Origin: Hyphomicrobium zavarzinii ATCC 27496 | GTDB lineage: Bacteria > Pseudomonadota > Alphaproteobacteria > Rhizobiales > Hyphomicrobiaceae | DNA length: 64,000 nucleotides | NCBI RefSeq assembly: GCF_000383415.1 | Contig: NZ_KB911257.1 | Location: forward strand, 596,558 to 660,557 | Reading direction: 5' to 3' | Position numbers and translations under genes: made by a program | The notes under the pieces: generated by a model | What the model saw: the letters and a program-made list of their open reading frames with translations, nothing else | Told to the model about the DNA's origin: nothing | The model's database searches: none | Shown: in pieces, positions 44,757 through 53,962 of the stretch | Numbering within the stretch: position 1 is the stretch's first letter | Layout: the number at the start of each line of letters is the position of its first letter

Positions 44757-46346
44757 ATGAGCAACAGACCGCTCAATAGCGATGAGCTTGGCGCAAAAGG
44801 CGAGGCCTTCTTCGACGGGATTTGCGCAGACGCCAAGCTCGTCTGCAACGCGTCCAATCGCGATCGTACAGGCTGGGACCGTATCGTAGAATTTCCTCTG
44901 CCGGAGGCCCGCACCGCATCGCTCGACAAGAGGCCGGCACCAATATCCTGCCACGTACAGGTCAAAACCATATGGGCGGACAAACGCAGCGTCTCGCTGC
45001 GGCTCTCCTCAGCAGAGCGTCTGGCCAAAGATCCGAAACCCTCATTCATCTATGTGCTTGCTGTTAGGCCCGATCTCTCGCTTGAAGCCGCCTTCCTCAT
45101 TCATCTCACCAAAGAGTAGCTCGGAAAGATTCTGAGGCGCCTGCGCAAGGAACATCAGAAAGCGGGTGGTCCTGCGGCCATCAACAAGAAGTTCATCAGC
45201 CTCCACCTTTCCCTGGCCTCGGAGATCGACACGACGGGCAGAGCGCTCAAGTCCGCGATAGAGAGAGCTGTTGGTGGCCCTCTTGCGCTGCGCGACTACA
45301 TCGCGCGCAAACGCGATGAGCTGGCCGCGCTCGGCTTCAGCGGCGCTTCCTACACGGCCAACGTCACGTTCAAAGCCGCACACATCGACGAGTTGGTCGA
45401 GGCCTTTCTCGGTATGCGGCCGATCGGATTCTCCAAAATGGAGCATTCCGAGACGCGGTTCGGGATCACCCTTCCTGTGCTGGATCTCAGCGGCCAGACC
45501 GGAGAGATGACAATCACCCCGACCCAGCCCAAGCCCTGCCGCCTCATTTGCCGCAACGGGACCGCCGATACGCCGGCAACACTCGATGGAGAAATCAGGT
45601 TGCCGGGCATCCCCGGCCTACCGCCCGAACATCTTCGGATGCTCTTCCGCCATCCACTCTTTGATATGATTGTGCCGTTCTCCAGCGAGAGGCGCTTCAC
45701 CCTCAAGGGAAGCGAGACGGGGTGGAAGGGCACGCACCCTCCGCAAACGTGGCTTCATTTTTTCCGGATGCTGTGTTTTCTCGCGGAGCCAGGCGCTGTC
45801 CTCCAGCTTCAGACCGAGGAACTTCCGCCGCTTGAGTTCCGCAACAATGGTGCCGAGGGCTCGATTCTTACCCGGGATCACCGTCAAATCGAAGCCCTGG
45901 CGCAGCGCATTTGCCGCGTTCTGGAGCTTGCCGCTATAGACGCTGTCGCCATCACATGGGTGGAGCTCCTCGACAGTCAGGAGGACGTCGATCAATTCTT
46001 GGGCTTCCTGCAAGGCGATCTCAAGGATGGATATGTCAGGTTTTCTACCGGTCCCGTTCCCGATCTACCGGGTGAGGCCGCCCCCTGTCATTATTTCAAT
46101 GTCTTCCCACTCGGCGCTCTTTTCATAGCCTATTCGGTGATATCGGCAGCAACCGCGCAAACCGACGAAGAAGGGACACACTGGGAGCTGAAATTCCAAA
46201 AGGTCGGCGAAGTCACAGCGTTCTCAGACCTTGAGCGGGACTATCGCGGATTCCAGACTCGCGTCATGGAGCGTTCCGGTTTGAACAACGCCGTGACACA
46301 CTTTTCCACGCATTCCGCCGGCCGCTTCCTCTTCCTGAGATCGTGA
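44757..46346 (+). pseudogene. nuclease-like (DUF4365-type) gene interrupted by one in-frame TAG
   Basis: From ATG 44757 (GGGAG 5 bp upstream) a frame of 120 codons ends at TAG 45117-45119 and then continues in the same frame, without any other stop, to 46346, adding 408 residues. The first part carries a PD-(D/E)xK-like core (GWDRIVEF with Asp41; CHVQVKT with Gln68 and Lys70) and fits DUF4365-type nucleases. The second part (ALKSAIERAVGGPLALRDY ... GVPDLPGEAAP-like tail) has no name I can give. Codon use is equally gene-like on both sides of the stop. So this is a recently inactivated gene, an amber readthrough case, or a base error. Confidence 0.7.
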
Positions 46347-46455
46347 ATCGCCTTGCCTTCGACAGTACCGTTTGTCGACGGCGTATCCCGAATGGCTGCG
46401 AATGCGTTGAGAGACCTGAGAATCTGCGGGATCTAAAAGGAAGTTCCAGGAAACG

Positions 46456-46531
46456 TGGCGCGCCCGACAGGAGAGAATTCGAACGAGTTGTTCTGCGTTC
46501 TCGAAGAGTGGAATACCTATCTGAAGCAAGA
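46456..46531 (+). repeat. 76-bp direct repeat, right copy (flanks 8-kb cargo island)
   Basis: Ungapped partner of 38431-38506 (66 of 76 identical, same orientation). It lies 110 bp after the stop of the amber-interrupted nuclease gene and 60 bp before DUF736. The two copies bracket 7.9 kb that holds the ImmA/PIN/nuclease operon and the DUF2188/GIY-YIG set. Confidence 0.7.
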
Positions 46532-46592
46532 ACAATTCGATACTCGTTCGTCCGCCACGTCAGATCATCGAATATAGGTCTGGCGTGTTTCT

Positions 46593-46916
46593 TCACTGGG
46601 TGTCCTCCTTTCTATCTCGTCGCCAAAGCAAGCGCGCGTCGCCATCGTCTCCACCTTCGATCAACGCTCCCCAGATTGGCCGGGGCAGCGTTGGATCGTC
46701 GATTTTGATGCGCAGGTAGGTCTCCTCGGTCCCGTTGCGCTTGCGCCGCCAGGCGACGCCAATCTCGTTGGTGCCGGTCGTGATGCGGAAATCAGGACCG
46801 CTGTCCCCTTCCTTCCGGTCGTTGGCCATGATCAAGACTTTGGCGTTGATCATGAGCGTGCGAATTGTGCCGGCGTATCCGTCCTTGACTGCTGAGAAGG
46901 TTCCTATGACTGGCAT
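46593..46916 (-). CDS. DUF736 family protein
   Basis: The 107-residue product begins MPVIGTFSAVKDGYAGTI, continues with GPDFRITTGTNEIGVAWRR and ends YLRIKIDDPTLPRPIWGALI, the classical DUF736 pattern. The family has no known function but is a reliable marker of integrative/conjugative elements in Hyphomicrobiales. It is 53 bp after trbI in the same orientation, so probably at the end of the transfer operon. Confidence 0.88.
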   Translation of the reverse strand: MPVIGTFSAVKDGYAGTIRTLMINAKVLIMANDRKEGDSGPDFRITTGTNEIGVAWRRKRNGTEETYLRIKIDDPTLPRPIWGALIEGGDDGDARLLWRRDRKEDTQ

Positions 46917-46969
46917 GGTGGCTGAGCTCCTGTGCGATATGCGTCTGTCTCGATGGCGAATGGCCCTGA

Positions 46970-48235
46970 TCAGTCCATAACGGCAGCGCGGTAGGGTCGG
47001 AGGACGATGTCCTTGTGAACGATGACGCGGAGCGGCCAGCCAGGACGCACGGTGATGGTCGGCTGGACGTTGAGATTGCGCTCGATGAGCCGCTGGCCAG
47101 CGCGGTTCGTGGTCGTCTGCGTCGAAAGCTGCAGGGCGCGGATGAGATCGCTGTCCGATGAGCCGAAGGCGAGCTCGCTGCCGACGCCAAGCACGGTGGC
47201 CAGCGCCACCCCCTTGAGGAGCTTCCAGGTGTGCAGATCAACTTCGTCGGCGAGGCCTGCGTAGCCGCCGGTGTCGGACGCGGGGAGATTGTCGATGACC
47301 ACTGAGCTGCCATCGGGGAGGAGAATGCGCTGCCAGACGACGAGCGCCCGTTCCTGACCGAAAGCGACGACATTATCGTACTTGCCGATCAGTCTCGCCC
47401 CTTGGGGGATCAGCAGGAATCGGCCGGAGACGGTGTCGTAGATGTTCTCCGTCACTTGGGCGATAACGAATCCGGGGAGATCGGAGTTAAGCCCGGTGAC
47501 GAGGCTCGCGGCAATGACGGTTCCAGCCATCAACTGATAGGGCGAGGCCGGCGTCTGCAGGCTGTGCGGATTGTAGATGTCTTTGTCCGGTCCCGACTTG
47601 AGAAATGTGAGCTTACGCGTTGCCTCGGTTGCATCAGTGCCGGTGTATTCGAGCTCGCCTGTTGTGAGCGCTTGTGCCCGCTCCGTGGCGCGCAGCAGGG
47701 AGAGCGTGGCGAGTCCCCCATCGGCTGTGGTCGTGCTCGAGCGCGGCGTCGATTCGGATTGCGCAGCGCTCGACGTCGAGTCCTGGGGCGGCTGCTTGAG
47801 CTGCAGACGAAAGAACACCTGCGATTCCCGGGCCTGCCCAGCCATGCGGGCAAGGCGTGCCTTCTCCGCGCTCTCGGCATCATCGAGCGGCGAGCCGGTA
47901 TCGGGCAGGATGAGCTTGGGCGCAGCCGGCGTCGTGCTCTGGGGCGCGGGGTTGGCCGGCTGCACGCCTTCGTAGGTGGCCGGCAGTTTGCTGAGCCCGT
48001 CAGTGATCGGCTTGTTGTCGACGTTGATCAGCTCCTGCCGCTCCGCGACCTTGAGACTTGGCGGCTTCAGGGCCACGAGCACGATCCCCGAGAGCAGTAT
48101 CAGGAACACCGCCGCGCCGCCGATCAGTACCTTGCGGTTGATGCGTGTCACCGGCTGCGGGCGCGCACGCAGTTCCAGCGTCTCGGGTGCTGCCTTCTTC
48201 TTTTCCGGTTCTTGGTCTTGGTCGGTGTCGCTCAT
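46970..48235 (-). CDS. trbI: conjugal transfer protein TrbI (VirB10-like)
   Basis: A 421-residue inner-to-outer-membrane bridging protein of the P-type type IV secretion system. An N-terminal cytoplasmic part is followed by one membrane span at about 37-58 (VLIGGAAVFLILLSGIVLVAL), a Pro/Ser-rich periplasmic linker, and the VirB10 C-terminal barrel (AGTVIAASLVTGLNSDLPG, GARLIGKYDN, NLNVQPTITVRPGWPLRVIVHKDIVL). It overlaps trbG by 4 bp. No separate trbH is present between trbG and trbI. Confidence 0.92.
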   Translation of the reverse strand: MSDTDQDQEPEKKKAAPETLELRARPQPVTRINRKVLIGGAAVFLILLSGIVLVALKPPSLKVAERQELINVDNKPITDGLSKLPATYEGVQPANPAPQSTTPAAPKLILPDTGSPLDDAESAEKARLARMAGQARESQVFFRLQLKQPPQDSTSSAAQSESTPRSSTTTADGGLATLSLLRATERAQALTTGELEYTGTDATEATRKLTFLKSGPDKDIYNPHSLQTPASPYQLMAGTVIAASLVTGLNSDLPGFVIAQVTENIYDTVSGRFLLIPQGARLIGKYDNVVAFGQERALVVWQRILLPDGSSVVIDNLPASDTGGYAGLADEVDLHTWKLLKGVALATVLGVGSELAFGSSDSDLIRALQLSTQTTTNRAGQRLIERNLNVQPTITVRPGWPLRVIVHKDIVLRPYRAAVMD

Positions 48236-49230
48236 GAGCGTGTCTCCCGCCAGATCGCATCCGTTCGGACAATGCGAACGACCCGCTGCGGCTCGGTGCC
48301 AAGCCTCAGCTCTGCGGCGGCGAACAGCCTGTCGACGATGTAAGTGGTGCCGCGGACACGGTAGTTGACGAGGGCCGACTTGCCGTCAGGGCCGATGATG
48401 AACAGCGGCGGGGCTTCGCTCTTGGATATTCCGGATGGGAACTGGATATAGACTTTGTTGCCGTCGTCGAAGACCTGCCGTGGCTTCCATGGCGCCTCGC
48501 CTTCGATGCGGTAGCGGAAGCGCAACTCGTCGATGTTGACGCCGCCATCGGCGATCGCGGCTACGGCGAAGGCGGCTTCCTCGCTTTGCTTGCGCAGAGA
48601 CACGAGCTCGGCAGCGGGGTAGGTCCACGACACAGAGGCCATGTACGTTGCCTCGGAGGAGCGCATCTCGAGGTGGTAGGTGCGCCGGTCGGTGGTGATG
48701 ACGATGTTGGTCTCGAGGTCGGCGCCAACCGGCTTCACCAGGATGTGGACCTGGGCATCCTTGCCCTCGCCGCTGCTCGTATCTCCGACCACCCACCGCA
48801 CAGTGTCGCCGGCAGAGACCGAGACCAGCTTCTCGCCCGCCTCGAGTGCGATGTCCGTGACCTGGTTGACGGCAGCGTAGAGCTGATAGAGGGCACCCTT
48901 GGTGTAGGGGTAGACCTGGATAGCATTGATATAGCCGTCCTTGACCGGCTCGAGGCGCGCAGCCTCGTTGGCTCCGGTCACGCGATCCGCGGGTGGCCGT
49001 GTGTCCTTCTTCTTGCCGGCCTCCTTGCCGATTGGCTTGAGTTGGCCGGGAAGAGGAAGGGGTGTTGGAACCTCGACGTAGCGGACCGGAAGCTTGGGAT
49101 CTGGCTCGCGATGAGCTGCCATCGCGGGATTGTCGAAGATCGGGATCTCGGGGACCCTGATGTTGGTGGCGCAGGCGCCAAGCCCGCTCGATGTCATGAG
49201 GAGGGCGACGAGGGTGCGGTGGGTACTCAT
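48232..49230 (-). CDS. trbG: conjugal transfer protein TrbG (VirB9-like)
   Basis: A 332-residue periplasmic/outer-membrane core subunit with a lipoprotein-like start (LLMTSSGLGACATN, Cys near residue 19 in a lipobox-like context). VirB9 features include QVYPYTKGALYQLYAAVNQVTDIALEAGE, GDTVRWVVGD, and the C-terminal FDDGNKVYIQFPSG and YIVDRLFAAAELR. It overlaps trbI and trbF by 4 bp at each end. A long Lys/Pro-rich stretch lies near residues 45-80, unlike many TrbG. Confidence 0.9.
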   Translation of the reverse strand: MSTHRTLVALLMTSSGLGACATNIRVPEIPIFDNPAMAAHREPDPKLPVRYVEVPTPLPLPGQLKPIGKEAGKKKDTRPPADRVTGANEAARLEPVKDGYINAIQVYPYTKGALYQLYAAVNQVTDIALEAGEKLVSVSAGDTVRWVVGDTSSGEGKDAQVHILVKPVGADLETNIVITTDRRTYHLEMRSSEATYMASVSWTYPAAELVSLRKQSEEAAFAVAAIADGGVNIDELRFRYRIEGEAPWKPRQVFDDGNKVYIQFPSGISKSEAPPLFIIGPDGKSALVNYRVRGTTYIVDRLFAAAELRLGTEPQRVVRIVRTDAIWRETRS

Positions 49231-49925
49231 TTGGACTCTCCGGTGGTGACGTCCTGTGACCAGTTGAAGGCGTGCACGTAGATGCCGAGCGGGTTTTTGC
49301 GCACGGCGTCGACGGTTCTTGGTGGGGTGAGCGCGATGGAGAAGAGGCCGGTGAGGCGCTTGGTATCCTTAAGCGCGCCGCCCTCGAACGTGCGCTCGGT
49401 CCAGCGGACCTGGAACGAGGTGTCGGAAGCTCGCACAACGCTCGTGACCTCGACGGCCACGGTCTGGCGGCCGATACGGGCGAAGGGATCGTTGTCGCGG
49501 GCGTATTCGTTGAGCGTGACTGCCGCCTTGTCGGTGACGAAGTCGTAGGCCTTGAGCCAGTTCTGCCGCACAACCACGGGATCGATCGACAGCGCGCGCA
49601 CGTTGTCGACGAAGCGCGCCAGATGATAGGCGATCTGCGCGTCGCTGGGTTTGTAGCTCTCGTCGGCGGGTCCGACGGTGCGGGCGCCGCCGCGGGAGTC
49701 GACTTCGACGATATAGGGCACAACGCCGCCGGTGCGCCCCACCCAGAACAGGATGCCAGCCAGCAGCAGAGACATGCCCAGATTGCCGAGTGCCATCAGG
49801 CGCCAGTTGTGTGCCTGGACGCGGGCGCTGCCGATCCGCTCGTCCCAGGCTTGGGCCGCCTTCTGATAGGGCGTGACCGGCTCCGGTGTCTCGCCGTAGC
49901 GCAAGGCCGATCGTTTGAACACCAT
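49227..49925 (-). CDS. trbF: conjugal transfer protein TrbF (VirB8-like)
   Basis: The 232-residue inner-membrane assembly factor has a cytoplasmic N-terminus (ETPEPVTPYQKAAQAWDERIGSARVQ), one span at about 43-63 (LMALGNLGMSLLLAGILFWVG), and a periplasmic VirB8 domain (AYHLARFVDNVRALSIDPVVVRQNW, ... EVTSVVRASDTSFQVRWTER). GGAGACGTCGACC precedes ATG 49925. It starts 15 bp after trbL and overlaps trbG. Confidence 0.9.
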   Translation of the reverse strand: MVFKRSALRYGETPEPVTPYQKAAQAWDERIGSARVQAHNWRLMALGNLGMSLLLAGILFWVGRTGGVVPYIVEVDSRGGARTVGPADESYKPSDAQIAYHLARFVDNVRALSIDPVVVRQNWLKAYDFVTDKAAVTLNEYARDNDPFARIGRQTVAVEVTSVVRASDTSFQVRWTERTFEGGALKDTKRLTGLFSIALTPPRTVDAVRKNPLGIYVHAFNWSQDVTTGESK

Positions 49926-49940
49926 GGTCGACGTCTCCTT

Positions 49941-51230
49941 CTAGCTCTTATTCTTGAGATCGGGGCCGCCGCCGCTCGCTGGGCGATCGCCGTCGCGAAG
50001 AGCGTGTGCCGCCATGAGGCCGGCTTGGGTCGCACGCTGGCGGCGGGCGAGGCTTTGGGCCCAGGCGGGCGGGCTGGAGGCAGCAGTAATTGCCGCTGCT
50101 GCGTCGCTGCCGCGTCCCGAGCTATCGGAGCCCGAGCGGGCAGCGGCATCCCGGTATCCTTGCGCGGCGCCTTGCCGGAAGGCCGTCGTCACAGGTGCCG
50201 CGAATGCGGCGGCCATCCTGGATGCCGGTGCGGCCATGGTCGTACGTGCGACGCCGGCCATGCCGCCGGTCTCATAGGCCGCGCCAACACGCCCCGCGAG
50301 CGAGGCTGCGGCTCTGGTTCCGCTGCCGGCCGCGTTGCCAGCCAAGCGCGCAGCACCACTGGCAGCCAATCCGCCGGCGACGCCTGCGCCTCCGAGCGCT
50401 GCGGTCGTGGCGACCGCCGCGCCGGCACCGAGTTGTGGCGCACCGGAGATCAGCCCGGCGGCAATGGCGGGCACGTAGATGGCGAGGCCGAACACGGCGA
50501 TCGCGGCCAGGATGCAGGAGGCGGCCTGCGTCAGCGTCACCTCGCCGGTTGGACGGATCACGGTTCCGAACAGCGAGGCGCCGATGCCGACCACGATGGC
50601 CAGCACCATGAGCTTGATGCCGGACGAGATGACGTTGCCAAGAACGCGCTCGGCCAGGAAGGCCGTCTGTCCGAACAAAGCGAACGGTACCAGCACGAAG
50701 CCGGCGAGCACGGTGAGCTTGAACTCGATGATGGTGATGAAGAGTTGGACCGAGAGCACGAAGAAGGCGAGCAGGACGATCAACCAAGCCAACATCAGGA
50801 CCACGATGGTGACGAAGTTCGAGAAGAACGTCGTGAAACCGATCAACTCGCCGGCTTTTTCGAGCAGAGGTTTCGAGGCGGTGAAGCCCGTTGAGGCGAC
50901 GAACCCCGGCCGCATGAGATCGGCGGCCGTCAGCGAGGCGCCTGAAGCCTTCAAGCCCAACCCGGCGAAGGACTGGAAGACGATGTCGGCGAGGCCCTGG
51001 AAGTTGGAGAGGAGCAGCGCGAAGAAGCCGACGTAGAGCACCTTGCGGATAAGCTGGGCGATGACGTTGTCCTCGCCCATCAAAGCCCAGAACAATCCGG
51101 CGAGCGTGATGTCGATTGCGATCAGGATGCTGGTCAGGAATGCGACGTCGCCGGCCAGGAGACCGAAGCCGCTGTCAATGTAGCGGCTGAAGGTCTCCGT
51201 GAAGCGGTCGATGATCGCCAGGTCGTCCAT
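49941..51230 (-). CDS. trbL: conjugal transfer protein TrbL (VirB6-like)
   Basis: A polytopic inner-membrane protein of 429 residues with about six spans in the first 260 residues (FFALLLSNFQGLADIVFQSF, FVTIVVLMLAWLIVLLAFFVLSVQLF, MVLAIVVGIGASLFGTV). A long Ala/Gly-rich C-terminal tail follows, as usual for TrbL. It begins this half of the operon. In standard trb operons it directly follows trbJ (or trbK), but here trbJ is 7.9 kb away. Confidence 0.9.
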   Translation of the reverse strand: MDDLAIIDRFTETFSRYIDSGFGLLAGDVAFLTSILIAIDITLAGLFWALMGEDNVIAQLIRKVLYVGFFALLLSNFQGLADIVFQSFAGLGLKASGASLTAADLMRPGFVASTGFTASKPLLEKAGELIGFTTFFSNFVTIVVLMLAWLIVLLAFFVLSVQLFITIIEFKLTVLAGFVLVPFALFGQTAFLAERVLGNVISSGIKLMVLAIVVGIGASLFGTVIRPTGEVTLTQAASCILAAIAVFGLAIYVPAIAAGLISGAPQLGAGAAVATTAALGGAGVAGGLAASGAARLAGNAAGSGTRAAASLAGRVGAAYETGGMAGVARTTMAAPASRMAAAFAAPVTTAFRQGAAQGYRDAAARSGSDSSGRGSDAAAAITAASSPPAWAQSLARRQRATQAGLMAAHALRDGDRPASGGGPDLKNKS

Positions 51231-51610
51231 GTCTGCGCGTGCCCCGTGCTATCGGCAAGGCTCCGCCATCGGCGCAGCAACGTTGGCCGTTGGGGACATC
51301 AGCGAGAGAAGATCAGGGCGGCGGGTCAGGCGAGCATCACTGTTCCGGCGCCACCCGATGCAGAGGCGATCGGGCAAGGCCATGATGCTCAAGAGGTTGA
51401 TCCTGAGTGAATGAGGAAACGGCGCAATTCGCGGGAGCGAGCGGGAGTTCTAGGTAGAACACAGGAATCCGTGAGGGACCTCAGCTACCCAACTGCATGC
51501 CCCATAATCTTGAATATTATTGTACAGTATATTAGGGGTTGGGTTTTCGTCCTGTCGGTTTAGGCGAGACCTCGCGTCTTGGACGAGGACCATATCCTGT
51601 GAAGAACCTC
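51231..51610. other. intergenic region between trbL and cargo genes
   Basis: About 380 bp. The part next to trbL must hold the promoter for trbLFGI if the operon really is split. At 51501-51540 the DNA is AT-rich, with CCCCATAAT ... ATATTAGGGG flanking AATATTATTGTACAGTATATT, an imperfect palindrome around TGTACA. No gene is supported. Confidence 0.4.
51513..51533. promoter_or_regulatory. imperfect AT-rich palindrome around TGTACA
   Basis: The 21-bp AATATTATTGTACAGTATATT is roughly self-complementary around the central TGTACA and lies about 80 bp before the start of the cargo gene at 51611, in the plus orientation, and about 285 bp before trbL in the other. It may be an operator or a strong promoter element; this rests on shape only. 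Confidence 0.3.
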
Positions 51611-52138
51611 ATGGGTTCTGGCTATCGAAAAAGGACAAGGACTTTGACTGAGTGCCAGCATTCCGAGTTGCCGCTTTTGTCTGAGCTGGACCTTAGGCCG
51701 ATCGAACGCTTGATCCTGGACATCTTGAGAACACTCTGTGCAGGACTCGCGCACAGTCGGTTGGCGTATTGGATACGCGCTTTCGATACCGCGGACGAGC
51801 GCCTTGGCGCGATCGACGGCCCCGTGCTCGTATCGGGCTGCGTGTCACTACTGCGCGCTCTTCGTGCCGAGCGCGCTTGCGGCTTTGGCTACATGACGAC
51901 GGAATGCCCTCACATTTCCGAGGAGGAACAAGATTTGATGACGCTGGTCCGGGCCGGAAGCTGCCTGCAGTGCGATGATACGCATTTGATGGATGCTGCT
52001 TGTGAAGTTGCGACAACCAGTAATCCGTCCCGACTCATCGTTGCTGCCCGTACGCTCGGTGCGGTGTGCAATCGTCATGAAAGCTTGCAGGAGCTTGGTT
52101 CAAACGCACGGCAACGGCATCCGATGCACCTGAACTAA
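51611..52138 (+). CDS. hypothetical protein, Cys-containing, in trb cargo
   Basis: A 175-residue frame from ATG 51611; the Shine-Dalgarno is weak, and a TTG farther up or inside is possible. The sequence is helical in the middle (IERLILDILRTLCAGLAHSRLAYWIRAFD), with several Cys later (CGFGYMTTECPHISEEEQDL, AGSCLQCDDTHLMDAACEVA). No family is recognised. It lies 124 bp ahead of a flavodoxin gene on the same strand. The conserved-looking CxxC-type positions hint at metal or redox chemistry, but without proof. Confidence 0.5.
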   Translation: MGSGYRKRTRTLTECQHSELPLLSELDLRPIERLILDILRTLCAGLAHSRLAYWIRAFDTADERLGAIDGPVLVSGCVSLLRALRAERACGFGYMTTECPHISEEEQDLMTLVRAGSCLQCDDTHLMDAACEVATTSNPSRLIVAARTLGAVCNRHESLQELGSNARQRHPMHLN

Positions 52139-52262
52139 GCCTAAGCAATCGGATCAGCCATCGCATGTGCGCGCGGCAACTGTTCCGGCACTGAATGTGC
52201 GCGTGATGCCCTCGCACGCGCCAGAGTCCCCGGCCTCCAAGCAGCGAACTGAATAAGAGCAC

Positions 52263-52712
52263 ATGAAAATCCACTTTCTCTACGGCAGCCAAAGCGGCAC
52301 CGCTGAAATCCTGTGTGACCACATGATGGACAGCTTGAGCGATGGTTTCGACGGTGAGGTCTCGAGCCTGGACGAGGTCGATCCAACCGATCTTGACGGG
52401 GATACATTCTACGTTCTGGTCAGCGCGACCTTCGGGAGCGGCCAGGTGCCAGATAGCGCCCAGTCGTTTCTTGAAACTCTGGAAGAGCGCAAGCCTGACC
52501 TCAGTTGTATTCGCTTCGCCATCTTCGGCCTTGGCGATCGCTCATTCGGGGAGACGTTCAACAATGGTTCGAAGCTGCTGATGACGCAAATGCTGGCGTG
52601 CAATGCGCAAATGGTGGGAGAGCGCGGTCTGCACGATGCCTCGTCCGAGGAGCTACCGCAGAACGTCGCTCGGCCTTGGCTGAAAGGCATTGTGGATCAA
52701 CTCTCGGCGTGA
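52263..52712 (+). CDS. flavodoxin-like protein
   Basis: A 149-residue single-domain flavodoxin. The FMN phosphate loop GSQSGTAE is at residues 8-15, followed by FYVLVSATFGSGQVPDSA and FAIFGLGDRSFGETFNNG, the standard flavin-contact loops. These proteins carry electrons at low potential. Possible redox partners in the window are not obvious; it is cargo inside the split trb operon with the unknown gene before it. MioC-like or short-chain flavodoxin types both fit. Confidence 0.88.
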   Translation: MKIHFLYGSQSGTAEILCDHMMDSLSDGFDGEVSSLDEVDPTDLDGDTFYVLVSATFGSGQVPDSAQSFLETLEERKPDLSCIRFAIFGLGDRSFGETFNNGSKLLMTQMLACNAQMVGERGLHDASSEELPQNVARPWLKGIVDQLSA

Positions 52713-52813
52713 TCGTTCAAGGGCACTTTGCGTTGTCCGGCGACAAACGTCACCTCGACGCTAGGTCCTGATCGCTCACGGCCAACTTTCCGAAGGCTGC
52801 GCGCGGGTTGTGG

Positions 52814-53735
52814 CTAACGCCACCGCGGCTCCGGTTTGTATGCCATCTCGGCAATCACCTTGGTCGCATCACCTCGCCCCCGGTATCGGCCAACCAAATC
52901 TCCGTTCTCATCATCTTTGACGGCGTCGACACGATATAAAGTTCCATTTCTTGTCGTCAGTTGGTGACAGCCGGTACGTCCGGCCATTTGTCCGGAAGTA
53001 CCAGTGCTTAGATCCTCGGATCTGGGTCCACTTACAGTCGGCGCCGGATAGGAGGCGCTGTTCGCGCGCCACTTGTGCTTCTTCACTTACCTTCTGCCAT
53101 TGCGCTCGTTGCTCATCGCGCAGCCTTGTTTCTTCGTGTTCAACGTGCTCACGTAACCTGCCCAGAATTGCCGGCATATCTGTGCCGGCTTCTCGTTCTT
53201 CTGCGTAAATGGCCAGACAGTCGTCCTTCAACTCCTCATTGGCCCAGATGCGGCTCTCCAGCTCGAAGTCTTTCAGGCGCTGATCGACATCCGTCATCGT
53301 TAGTGGGGTCCCGGGCATCGCGTTGAGAAACGTTCGTAAGTCAGCGATGGGAACCCAACAACCCACTGCTGATTTCAGCAACATCTCTCGATGCTCCGTC
53401 CACTTGGTCCAGATGATGTTACCGCGATCGAGCCTGCGCACGATTTCGCGTGCGAGCTTTGTGATGGAGTGCGGATCGCGGATGTGTTTCAGTGATGGGC
53501 TTTTGACGTAGTCGAACAATATGTGCTTGATTGCCCAAGCGCGTTCCTCATCGATCATGCCTGATGACCATTGTTTCGCTAGCGCGATCTGCGTGATGAT
53601 TCTTCTACAATCCAGTGGTTCGAGCAAGTATGACGATTTTTCGACGTACCCAGCAAATCCATTGATCGATCCTTCACTGATGTGGCCTCGACTTCGCCTT
53701 GCTCGGCGAGAACCCGTCGTCCTAGTCAACTTCAT
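52814..53735 (-). pseudogene. uncharacterised helical protein gene with a -1/+1 frameshift near its 3' end
   Basis: From ATG 53735 (a longer frame to 53789 is less likely) the product is helical and charged. It has a coiled-coil-like stretch HVEHEETRLRDEQRAQWQ and a C-terminal domain reading KHWYFRTNGRTYRLSPTDDKKWN. There the frame breaks at the AAA run 52938-52940 (TTT on the coding strand). Removing one base gives LYRVDAVKDDENGDLVGRY and a natural end at 52814, about 306 residues. The unshifted frame ends abruptly with Arg-rich residues at 52911. It could be a real frameshift or a homopolymer sequencing error. No family is recognised. Confidence 0.6.
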
Positions 53736-53962
53736 GCTGGCACTGGCCTTGACGAACAAACGGGCTAAGCGCGGCGAGCGAATACGCAACGGTCATTTAC
53801 AACCGCTCCCGAGACGGGCCGCCTCGCCGAGAGCGAGCCCTCGTACTTGTGCGGAGGCGTGCGGATGCAGGGCGTCACCGTCAGCTTGGAGACGATGAAG
53901 ATCGTTCGCGGCCTGCCTAAGCTCGACATTCATAGGCTCGACAGCGCGTTGTCGCGCCAGAC

